NCBI RefSeq assembly: GCF_900079775.1
Contig: NZ_LT556051.1
Span: 1 to 46,425 of the forward strand
Length of the DNA stretch: 46,425 nucleotides
Reading direction: 5' to 3'
DNA from: Leyella lascolaii
GTDB taxonomy: Bacteria > Bacteroidota > Bacteroidia > Bacteroidales > Bacteroidaceae
The notes under the pieces were generated by a model that saw nothing but the letters and a program-made list of their open reading frames with translations, was not told the origin of the DNA and did not search any database. Shown piece after piece: positions 1 through 7,001 of the stretch; position 1 is the first letter of the stretch; each line of letters begins with the position of its first letter. A program made the translations under genes and the position numbers.

Positions 1-160
1 CCTCAGATTTTTGGAGATAAGCATTCATACGCTCGTCTAGATAGATGGTCATACTCATTGAGTCAATATCAGACTCATCTGTTTCTATCTTGACGATATC
101 GAAATTGTCCAGTATTTCTTTGGGAAGAACTATACGGGCTAATTGTTCAAGCATGTTCAT
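1..160 (-). CDS. ISAon1-like transposase N-terminal region, cut by the window edge
   Basis: On the minus strand from 160 the frame reads MNMLEQLARIVLPKEILDNF and continues open to the first base of the window. This resembles the short N-terminal protein of ISAon1-type elements, which are common in Bacteroidales. Only about 53 codons are present, so the catalytic part lies outside. A TAnnTTTG promoter box sits at 165-172, only five bases before the first ATG, so the second ATG (154) or leaderless initiation is possible. The element appears to run into the 5' end of the gene at 182. Family assignment is from recalled resemblance, not a search. Confidence 0.6.
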   Translation of the reverse strand, partial: MNMLEQLARIVLPKEILDNFDIVKIETDESDIDSMSMTIYLDERMNAYLQKSE

Positions 161-164
161 AATG

Positions 165-172
165 CAAAGATA
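165..172 (-). promoter_or_regulatory. Promoter -7 box of the transposase
   Basis: TATCTTTG on the minus strand, matching the Bacteroidetes TAnnTTTG consensus, just upstream of the transposase start. It points into the IS and away from the gene at 182. Confidence 0.5.
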
Positions 173-181
173 CAAAATACT

Positions 182-1798
182 ATGAAACAAAAAAAACATC
201 CCCAGTACTTTTCCACTGAGCCCAGATATGTGGAAAAACGCGAGGGCTACATACGCCACACGCGCGGCATGTACGCCAATGCCGGTATGGCGGCGCGCTA
301 TTCTCTTGCCCTCGAATTGTACAAAGAATACAGTGCCTATATGAGCGATTCGGCTCTCGTGTGGCTCGAACGTGCCGCGACAATAGCCCGCAGACTCGGA
401 GACGGGGCGGGAGAGAACCGCTGCCGGGTGCTTAAAGCCTACCTGTGTTCCTCAACGGGGATGTACACCGATGCTGTAGACATGCTCGCATCCGTGCGTA
501 AGGAGAAGCTCAGTGGGGCGGGACTCCTCGACTACTACATGTCGTGCAGCCATCTGTACGGCGAGCTTGCCTATTATACAAAGGTGGATGAGCTGAGAAA
601 GAAATATCTTGCCATGTCGCGACTCTACTCCGACACGCTCATCGCCATTGCCCCGGCAGACAACGACTACCGCCTTCTGGCACTCGAGAAAAGGGCTTAT
701 GGCGAGGGCGACTACGCCAAGGCTCTGAGCTATAACGACCGGCGCATGAGGCTGGCGGCAAAAGGCTCGCACAGCATGGCGATAGTGGCGTTCTACCGTT
801 ATCTTGACTACAAGATGCTCGGAGACAACGAACGGTGGAATTACTGGCTCGCGGTGTCGGCGCTGAACGATGTGCGCAACGCCGTGATGGACCAGGGGGC
901 GTTGTGGGAACTCGCCAATGCCATGTACATAAAGGGCGACCTACGACGTTCATACCGTTACATAAACTTCGCCTCCGACTGCGCCGCAAGGTTCGGGACA
1001 CGCCTCCGCTACCTTCAGATAACGCCCGTAATAGCAAACGTGGACAAGATGTGGCAGATGCGAGGCAGGCGCGAGAACGCATGGCTGAAGACCGTCATCG
1101 CCGTCTCGGCAGGCTTTCTCGTCATCGTGCTGTCGCTGCTTTTCTATCTCATGAGACAGCGTCGCCGACTCACACAGACCAAGTCTGAGCTCAGCCGCAA
1201 GAACGAACAGCTGCTCACGCTGAACTCTGAGATGAAGCAGACACTCACCGATCTCGACACAGCCAACCGGCATCTTGTTGCCGCCGGAGACCGTCTCAAC
1301 GAGGCGGTGGCTAATCTTGACGAGAGCAACAGGGTGAAGGAGAAATACATCGGACTCTTCCTCCGCCAGTGCTCGTCTTACATCGACCGCATGGACTCGA
1401 TGCGCGTAGACACGCTTTCGATGCTAAAGGCAAAGCGGTATGCCGACCTTTTGCAGACGGTGAAGAACCATAACTTCCGCGACCGTGAGCGCGACGAACT
1501 GCTGGAGATATTCGACTCCACGTTCATAGGGCTTTTCCCGACGTTTGTCGACGAGTTCAACATGCTGCTGCGTCCCGACTGCCGCATCGTGCCCGACGAC
1601 ATGTCGAGGCTCACCACAGGCATACGCATCTTCGCGCTCATACGCCTCGGCATAGACGACAGCTCGAAGATAGCCGAGTTTCTTCACTTCTCCGTCAACA
1701 CCATCTACAACTACCGCGCCAAGATAAAGAACGGAGCCGCAGTCAGCCGCGACGAGTTCGAGGATTATGTCAGGGCTATCGGGCTGCCGACAGACTGA
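182..1798 (+). CDS. DUF6377-type TPR/transmembrane/HTH regulator, N-terminus lost at the IS junction
   Basis: The 538-residue product has helical TPR-like repeats over roughly residues 15-300, one membrane segment (TVIAVSAGFLVIVLSLLFYL, about 310-330), a coiled coil of about 90 residues, and a C-terminal LuxR-like helix-turn-helix (LGIDDSSKIAEFL followed by SVNTIYNYRAKIK). This layout matches Bacteroidales DUF6377 proteins, presumed inner-membrane regulators with a periplasmic sensor; their signals are unknown. Family members normally begin with a signal peptide. Here it is missing and the first residues (MKQKKHPQYF) probably derive from the IS, with the native sequence resuming near RYVEKREGY. 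I chose ATG 182; an in-frame TTG at 143 lies inside the IS. Without a signal peptide the TPR part would probably stay in the cytoplasm, so the gene may be non-functional. Confidence 0.75.
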   Translation: MKQKKHPQYFSTEPRYVEKREGYIRHTRGMYANAGMAARYSLALELYKEYSAYMSDSALVWLERAATIARRLGDGAGENRCRVLKAYLCSSTGMYTDAVDMLASVRKEKLSGAGLLDYYMSCSHLYGELAYYTKVDELRKKYLAMSRLYSDTLIAIAPADNDYRLLALEKRAYGEGDYAKALSYNDRRMRLAAKGSHSMAIVAFYRYLDYKMLGDNERWNYWLAVSALNDVRNAVMDQGALWELANAMYIKGDLRRSYRYINFASDCAARFGTRLRYLQITPVIANVDKMWQMRGRRENAWLKTVIAVSAGFLVIVLSLLFYLMRQRRRLTQTKSELSRKNEQLLTLNSEMKQTLTDLDTANRHLVAAGDRLNEAVANLDESNRVKEKYIGLFLRQCSSYIDRMDSMRVDTLSMLKAKRYADLLQTVKNHNFRDRERDELLEIFDSTFIGLFPTFVDEFNMLLRPDCRIVPDDMSRLTTGIRIFALIRLGIDDSSKIAEFLHFSVNTIYNYRAKIKNGAAVSRDEFEDYVRAIGLPTD

Positions 1799-1854
1799 CC
1801 GTCGGCGCGATGAGGCTACCGTGCGCGTCTTCATAAAGCAACATAATGAAATGA

Positions 1855-1889
1855 CGACAGCCTGTGACGGATAACGCCACAGGCTGTCG
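1855..1889. terminator. Bidirectional hairpin terminator between convergent genes
   Basis: Perfect 12-bp arms (CGACAGCCTGTG at 1855-1866, CACAGGCTGTCG at 1878-1889) around an 11-base loop. It lies between the DUF6377-type gene (+) and the flavodiiron gene (-), where one hairpin can serve both. Confidence 0.75.
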
Positions 1890-1910
1890 CTGTATAATGT
1901 GTGCATGTGT

Positions 1911-3104
1911 TCAGGCTCTGTCCCTCATGAGTCTCTCAGCCATGTCGCGTCCGAGCTGCCTGCACGCTGCGGCTGTCTCGGCGTTCACGCTCTGGCATAT
2001 GTCCACCGGAGTACCCACAGGCTCGAAGTGCAGATGCTTCTCGTTCCATTCTCCTATCTTCGCTACCGCCCTGCTTGCCCAGCCGTGGCTGCCGAACCAT
2101 CCTATGTAGTGGTTCTTTATGTCGCGCCCGGCAAGCTCGGAGAGCAGCACGTCCATCTCGTGATAAAGTCCGGTGTTGTAGGTCGGCGCGCCCACGATGA
2201 GACCGCGGTAGCGGAACACGTCGGCGATGATATACGAGTGATGGGTCTTCGATACGTTGTGCACCACGATGTTCTTTATTCCCGCCTCGCTTGCCGCAGA
2301 GGCTATCAGCTCAGCCGCACGCTCCGTGTTGCCGTACATGGTACCGAAGCACAGCACGATGCCTTCGTCCGTCTCATACTTGCTCATGCGGTCGTACAGG
2401 TTCATGACACGGTCTATGTGCTCGTGCCATACAGGTCCGTGGGTGGAGCATATGTAGCTTATGTCCGACCCCTTCAGCTTCTTCAGCGCGTTCTGCACGG
2501 GTATGCCGTATTTTCCCACTATGTTGCTGTAGTAGCGCACCATCTCCTGCCAGAAGGCGTCGCAGTTTATCCTGTCGTCCGTCAGACCTCCGTTCAGCGC
2601 GCCGAAACATCCGAAGGCGTCGCCAGAGAACAGCGCGCCGGCTGTGATGTCGAGCGTCATCATAGTCTCGGGCCAGTGCACCATCGGTGTGAGGACGAAC
2701 TTCAGGGTGTGCCTGCCGAGGCTCAGCGTGTCGCCGCTCTTTATCTCCATGGTGTTGGTGTCTATGCCGTAAAAGCCCTTGAGCATGTTGAAGGTCTTGT
2801 TGTTGCCTATCACCTTCACGTCGGGATAGTGCTGTCTGAGCAGCGAGAGCGCGCCGCTGTGGTCGGGTTCCATGTGGTTCACCACCAGATAGTCAACCTT
2901 CCTGTCGCCTATCACGTCGCGTATGTTTTCGATGAACTGTCCGAAGAATCCCACCTCGACGGTGTCTATGAGGCACACCTTCTCGTCGTCTATGAGATAG
3001 GAGTTGTATGACACTCCTGCAGGCAGCGGCCAAAGACCCTCGAAGAGGTGCTTGTTGCGGTCGTTCACGCCTACATAATAGATATTGTCTGTAATTAGTC
3101 TCAT
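1911..3104 (-). CDS. Flavodiiron protein (A-type flavoprotein)
   Basis: This 397-residue cytoplasmic protein has the two-domain layout of flavodiiron proteins, which reduce O2 to water or NO to N2O at a non-haem di-iron site. The metallo-beta-lactamase-like domain (about 1-245) shows the iron ligands H-x-E-x-D-H in NHMEPDHSG (about 77-85), H in MVHWPE, D in FSGDAFG and H in STHGPVWH. The flavodoxin domain (about 250-397) starts with the FMN phosphate loop CFGTMYGNTERAAELI. There is no C-terminal rubredoxin, so a separate electron donor is needed. Length is typical. It lies 42 bp downstream of the PfkB kinase and is probably cotranscribed with it. The likely role is oxygen or NO protection in an anaerobe. 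Confidence 0.93.
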   Translation of the reverse strand: MRLITDNIYYVGVNDRNKHLFEGLWPLPAGVSYNSYLIDDEKVCLIDTVEVGFFGQFIENIRDVIGDRKVDYLVVNHMEPDHSGALSLLRQHYPDVKVIGNNKTFNMLKGFYGIDTNTMEIKSGDTLSLGRHTLKFVLTPMVHWPETMMTLDITAGALFSGDAFGCFGALNGGLTDDRINCDAFWQEMVRYYSNIVGKYGIPVQNALKKLKGSDISYICSTHGPVWHEHIDRVMNLYDRMSKYETDEGIVLCFGTMYGNTERAAELIASAASEAGIKNIVVHNVSKTHHSYIIADVFRYRGLIVGAPTYNTGLYHEMDVLLSELAGRDIKNHYIGWFGSHGWASRAVAKIGEWNEKHLHFEPVGTPVDICQSVNAETAAACRQLGRDMAERLMRDRA

Positions 3105-3146
3105 GTGTGTATTTCTCTTTTTTTATTGTTGCCTGTTGTTGTCCTG

Positions 3147-4100
3147 TTATGTCTCTTTCCTCATTCTCATGCCTGTCTCCCGGCTTATGCTGTTGCCGGT
3201 ATGCGTGCAGCAGTCTGCCGCGAACTCCGCCGCGTGGCTCGCAATGCGCTCCCAGCATACCGTTCCGGGGCATTCCGTGAGGTCGCGGCGGGTAATGCCG
3301 TGGCGTATGAGGGCGTATATCATGCCTGCGTTGTAGTTGTCGCCCGCTCCTATGGTGCTCACCGTCTCCACCTGTCTCACGCCGAACGTCATCGGCACAT
3401 CGCTTCCGGCGAACACCCGTACGGGTCTGTCACCGTCGGTGCACACCAGTATGCGGCACAGCCGTGATATGTGTCTGCGGTATGCCTCCGCCGCGTCCGT
3501 GAGCCCGAACACCGTCTCTATGTCCTCGCTGCTTGCCCGCACTATGTCGGCAAGGCGCATGTTCTCCTCCATGTTATGCATGACATGGGGCAGGTCTGCC
3601 TTGTGTGCCGGACGGAAGTTCATGTCATACACCGTTATCGCTCCGGCTCTGCGCGCCTCCTCGAGCAGCGGAGCCGTCATGTGGCGCGTGCCGGGACTCA
3701 CGGCGTGAAACGAGCTGAGCAGCAGTATGTCGCCTTCGCCCATCGTCTTCGGACGTCCGTTGTAGGGCAGCGGAGCGTTGTCGCGGTAGAATGTGTAGGA
3801 TGCGTTGTTGAGTGAGTCGAGCACTGCCAGCGACACGGTAGACCTCATTCCGTCAGCCCTTTCCACCTGCGTCACGTCCACGCCCTCCGCTTCGAGAAAG
3901 GCGAGCATGCGCCGTCCGGCGTAGTCGTTGCCTGTTGCCGACACGAAAGACGTGCCCACACCTGCGCGTGCGAGCGACACAATGGCGTTGAGGGCAGAGC
4001 CTCCCGGCACGGCGTCCACAGGCTTGTCGTCCTTGAAAACGATGTCAAGAGCCATCTCGCCTGTCGCCGTCACTTTGCGTGCTTTGTCTTTTTCTGTCAT
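3147..4100 (-). CDS. PfkB-family carbohydrate kinase (fructokinase-like)
   Basis: The 317-residue product belongs to the ribokinase/PfkB fold, which phosphorylates sugars with ATP. The N-terminal glycine motif PGGSALNAIVSLARAG and the C-terminal signature STIGAGDNYNAGM, which contains the catalytic Asp of the GAGD anion hole, are both intact. The substrate cannot be fixed from sequence; fructose is the common one for Bacteroidales relatives of this length. I chose ATG 4100 (MTEKDKARKV): the open frame extends to 4193, but that extension overlaps the promoter box at 4191-4198. The gene is first in a likely two-gene unit with the flavodiiron protein. Confidence 0.85.
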   Translation of the reverse strand: MTEKDKARKVTATGEMALDIVFKDDKPVDAVPGGSALNAIVSLARAGVGTSFVSATGNDYAGRRMLAFLEAEGVDVTQVERADGMRSTVSLAVLDSLNNASYTFYRDNAPLPYNGRPKTMGEGDILLLSSFHAVSPGTRHMTAPLLEEARRAGAITVYDMNFRPAHKADLPHVMHNMEENMRLADIVRASSEDIETVFGLTDAAEAYRRHISRLCRILVCTDGDRPVRVFAGSDVPMTFGVRQVETVSTIGAGDNYNAGMIYALIRHGITRRDLTECPGTVCWERIASHAAEFAADCCTHTGNSISRETGMRMRKET

Positions 4101-4190
4101 CCTTACTTTATGTTGAACGGTCTGCACGTGCTCCGGCAGGCAAGCGGTATGGCTGCCGTGTGAAAATGCGGCAGTGCAGTTTTCTGTTTG

Positions 4191-4198
4191 CAAAGATA
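4191..4198 (-). promoter_or_regulatory. Promoter of the PfkB kinase unit
   Basis: TATCTTTG -7 box on the minus strand, with a TTG -33 element 20 bp further upstream (inside CTTGCC). It gives a leader of roughly 85 nt to ATG 4100. The box is also the first element of the 60-bp repeat duplicated at 4279. Confidence 0.65.
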
Positions 4199-4338
4199 GT
4201 GAAAGGCGAGTGCAATGGCAAGAGAAAAGAAGAATTTCTTTTCATATTGCGCATTGCCGAGCCGCCTCCTGTCTTATTCAAAGATAGTGAAAGGCGAGTG
4301 CAATGGCAAGAGAAAAGAAGAATTTCTTTTCATATTGC
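4191..4338. repeat. Two direct copies of a 60-bp promoter-bearing repeat, 88 bp apart
   Basis: Bases 4191-4250 recur essentially unchanged at 4279-4338. Each copy starts (minus-strand view) with a TATCTTTG promoter box and carries a GAAAGGCGAG/GCAAGAGAAAAGAAG tract with an AATTTCTTTTCATATTGC end. The 28 bp between copies (GCCGAGCCGCCTCCTG region) resembles the linker of promoter-bearing repeats I recall from other Bacteroidales. Copy 2 therefore gives a second potential promoter (box 4279-4286) for the same kinase unit. Confidence 0.8.
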
Positions 4339-4374
4339 AGGTTGCCGGGGCGGTTGGTGGCATATTTAAGTAGC

Positions 4375-4890
4375 TTGTTTTATTGGTGCTTCCTTCCTTG
4401 TGAGACGCAAGATTTTGCGTCTCTACTTTCCTTGCTTGCGTTTTTTCAGCCACGTCCCGTCAATCCCCACTCAATGGCGTCCGCCCAGTAGAGACGCAGG
4501 ATTTTGCGTCTCACGAGAAGGTAAGCACAAAATATATGTTTGATAAACCGCATGTAACAATCATATCGCTTGCGTCCCACGAGCAGTCAAGCGCAATGTA
4601 TATGCACAATAAACGGCTTATTTTATTGGTGTTTCCTGCTTGTGAGACGCAAGATTTTGCGTCTCTACTTTTCTTGCTTGCGTTTTTTCAGCTACGTCCC
4701 GTCAATCCCCACTCAATGGCGTCCGCCCAGTAGAGACGCAAAATCTTGCGTCCCACGAGCAGTCAAGCGCAATGTATATGCACAAAAAACGGCTTGTTTT
4801 ATTGGTGTTTCCTGCTTGTGAGACGCAAGATTTTGCGTCTCTACTTTCCTTGTTTGCGTTTTTTCAGGCATGTCCCCTCAATCCCTGCAT
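4375..4890. repeat. REP-like block: five 22-bp palindromes within 176/242-bp repeats
   Basis: Five near-perfect palindromes with arms GAGACGCAA and TTGCGTCTC around four bases lie at 4402-4423, 4491-4512, 4644-4665, 4733-4754 and 4820-4841. Their flanks alternate in orientation (TGTGAG...CTCTAC versus GTAGAG...CTCACG). They sit in longer direct repeats: 4402 to 4644 and 4491 to 4733 are both 242 bp, and 4644 to 4820 is 176 bp. The shared sequence between palindromes includes CAATCCCCACTCAATGGCGT. No transposase or plausible protein frame is present. The layout suits a REP/MITE-type non-autonomous repeat. Confidence 0.8.
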
Positions 4891-5179
4891 GCTGACACCA
4901 CGGTGATGATGCCGGAAAATGGCGGCAGGCTCGTGCTGATGAAGTACTGCTGACGGCTGTGGCGGTGCCGTTCACGCTTAACGCTTTTAACATTCGTGGT
5001 GTCTCTTTTTAACGTTCCGGTGTGTCGTTCCGCCTTTCCTGTCAGCTGCCGGACACCGATGAAATGGGCTGTTTTGCATATATCGCCTTGCGACTGCCGG
5101 TATGTCGCACCACCGTTTGGCACATATGGTCTTGCGGTTATCACTCCGTTGTTCCACTGTTTTACGGTCGCTGGCATGC

Positions 5180-5289
5180 CGTCCGCGCCTTTTCGCGTTG
5201 CTGGAAAGGCTGTTCCGGTGTGTGATACAGGCTCTTCCGGTGTGCCGAGAAGCCTGTTTGGCGTCGCAGGAAAGCCTCTTTCGCGTGAT
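5180..5289 (+). repeat. 22-bp tandem array A
   Basis: Units start at 5180, 5202, 5224, 5246 and 5268, each 22 bp, with a core resembling GGAARAGCCTNTTCCG followed by a GTGY-like tail. Weaker units in the same phase continue on both sides (about 5092-5333). It lies in the gene-free stretch downstream of the M16 peptidase. Bases 4890-5090 and 5335-5510 hold nothing I can identify. Confidence 0.75.
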
Positions 5290-5513
5290 GGCTGGCGTAT
5301 GGCGGTATGGCTGAAGGTGCTGTCCGGGCAAGTATTTTGTGCTTATTTCGTTGATAATCAATGTGTTGATGTGTTATGATATAAAAACGGACATATTCTC
5401 GCTTTTCATGCTCCATAAATCAAAAATGAAAAAGCTGCGAGGCTATAAATGTTAAAACGGCACGGTGGATTGCTGCCGTATGTGCGCGACATGATAATTA
5501 TAGATGCACGGTG

Positions 5514-6752
5514 TCATCTTATTACGAGCGTCGTCATCAGCTCCGGAGCGAACGTTTCCTGCGCGACCTGCCGTATCATCTGCGGTGTCACGGCGTCGAT
5601 ATTGCGGAAAAGCCTTGCCACGTCCTTCTCCCATCCGTAGTGGAGGAAACTCTTCGCGAAGTCGATGGCGAAGTTCTCGCGGCTGTCGCATGCCACACCT
5701 ATCTGTCCCTTTATCTGTTTCTTGGCAGAGTTGAGTTGTCTGTCGCTCAGCTGCGTGTCCGCCATGCGGTTGAGCTCCCGCCTTACGAGCCGCATGCACC
5801 GGTCGGTCTGGGCAGGGTCGCATCCGAAGTATACAGCCCACACACCGGTGTCGGAGTAGCTCGCCATGGAGCTTTCCACGGTGTAGACAAGCGCGTGCCG
5901 CTCGCGCAGAGTGAGGTTGAGGCGTGCCGTCATGCCCGGTCCGCCCATGATGTTGTTTAGCAGGTAGAGAGCCATCCGGCGGCTGTCGTGTATGTCGTAG
6001 GCACGGTTGCCCGTCATGACATGTGCCAGATGCGTGTCCATGTGTATGGTTTTCCTTTCCGGACGGTATTCCGGCAGGCGTTGCAGGCGCATGTTTTCCG
6101 TGTCGGTCAGCGTCGGGCGCGATGGTGCGGAGTCGTGTCCGGCGCGTTCGAGAGCCTTCACCAGACGGGTGAAGTCTATGTCGCCGTAGGCAAAGAAAAT
6201 GGCGTTGTCGGGTCGGTAGAGGCGCGATGTGAACCGCCGCGCGTCGTCCGTGGTGTAGTTGCGGAGGCGTTCCGCCTGTCCCAGTATGTTGTGTCCGAGC
6301 GGGTGTCCGCAGAACACCATGTTCTCGAACTCGTCGTATATCAGTTCGGCAGGTGAGTCGTTGTAGCTCTCTATCTCCTCGCATATCACCTCCACCTCCT
6401 TGTCTATCTCGCTCTGAGGATAGGTGCTGTGGAACACTATGTCGGTGAGCAGGTCGGCGGCTCGCGTTATGTGGTCGCGCAGGACGGCTGCGTGATACAC
6501 CGTGTCCTCCTTTCCTGTGAAGGCGTTGAGGTCGCCTCCCACGCTCTCGAGGCAGTTCAGTATGTGCCATGCCCGGCGTCTCGCTGTGCCCTTGAAGGTG
6601 ATGTGCTCGCAGAAGTGGGCGAGTCCCTCCTCTCCCGGTGCCTCGTCGCGTGTGCCGGCGTTTATCGCATATCCGCAGTAAACCACCGGAGATGCCGACG
6701 GAAGGTGTATCACGCGCAGTCCGTCAGCCATTGTATGTGTGTTGTATTCCAT
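5514..6752 (-). CDS. M16-family zinc metallopeptidase (insulinase-like)
   Basis: The 412-residue product has the inverted zinc motif HxxEH in GLAHFCEHITFKG (about residues 45-57), where the two His and the Glu bind zinc and activate water. The third zinc ligand is expected in the conserved EVEVICEEIESYNDSP stretch about 75 residues later. The typical single-chain M16 layout (active half plus inactive C-terminal half) is complete. No signal peptide is visible, so a cytoplasmic or periplasm-facing peptide-degrading role is uncertain. I prefer ATG 6752 (MEYNTHTMADGLRVIH), because relatives start at that position and it lies about 30 nt after the predicted start of transcription; ATG 6773 is the alternative. 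Confidence 0.88.
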   Translation of the reverse strand: MEYNTHTMADGLRVIHLPSASPVVYCGYAINAGTRDEAPGEEGLAHFCEHITFKGTARRRAWHILNCLESVGGDLNAFTGKEDTVYHAAVLRDHITRAADLLTDIVFHSTYPQSEIDKEVEVICEEIESYNDSPAELIYDEFENMVFCGHPLGHNILGQAERLRNYTTDDARRFTSRLYRPDNAIFFAYGDIDFTRLVKALERAGHDSAPSRPTLTDTENMRLQRLPEYRPERKTIHMDTHLAHVMTGNRAYDIHDSRRMALYLLNNIMGGPGMTARLNLTLRERHALVYTVESSMASYSDTGVWAVYFGCDPAQTDRCMRLVRRELNRMADTQLSDRQLNSAKKQIKGQIGVACDSRENFAIDFAKSFLHYGWEKDVARLFRNIDAVTPQMIRQVAQETFAPELMTTLVIR

Positions 6753-6789
6753 ATTGCTGCTTTGTAGTATCATTGCCGTTGATGCAGCG

Positions 6790-6797
6790 CAAAATTA
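6790..6797 (-). promoter_or_regulatory. Promoter -7 box of the M16 peptidase
   Basis: TAATTTTG on the minus strand (TAnnTTTG consensus), 37 bp upstream of ATG 6752. Confidence 0.5.
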
Positions 6798-6948
6798 GTT
6801 ATTTTAGTTCACACACCGCATGTTTTACATTAATTTTACATCCGCGCCGTCCCTGCCGTTACTCTCCGGACATGCCGTGAGCTGAGTTTTTTATCCTGTC
6901 AGTGAAATAAAAACACACCGGTATTGCCGTCCTCCCACATTATTTTCA

Positions 6949-6956
6949 TATCTTTG
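6949..6956 (+). promoter_or_regulatory. Promoter -7 box of the unassigned glycoside hydrolase
   Basis: TATCTTTG, with a TTG at 6924-6926 about 22 bp upstream as a possible -33 element. It gives a leader of roughly 40 nt to ATG 7002. Confidence 0.6.
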
Positions 6957-7001
6957 CATACAGATATTGATGATAAACACAATCCGTTTTTACATTAAGG
7001 C

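Noticed and set aside
1899..3011. 370-codon open frame on the plus strand
   Set aside because: It is antisense to the flavodiiron gene, whose frame has all family motifs; the plus-strand translation is rich in Val/His/Arg with no recognisable motif.
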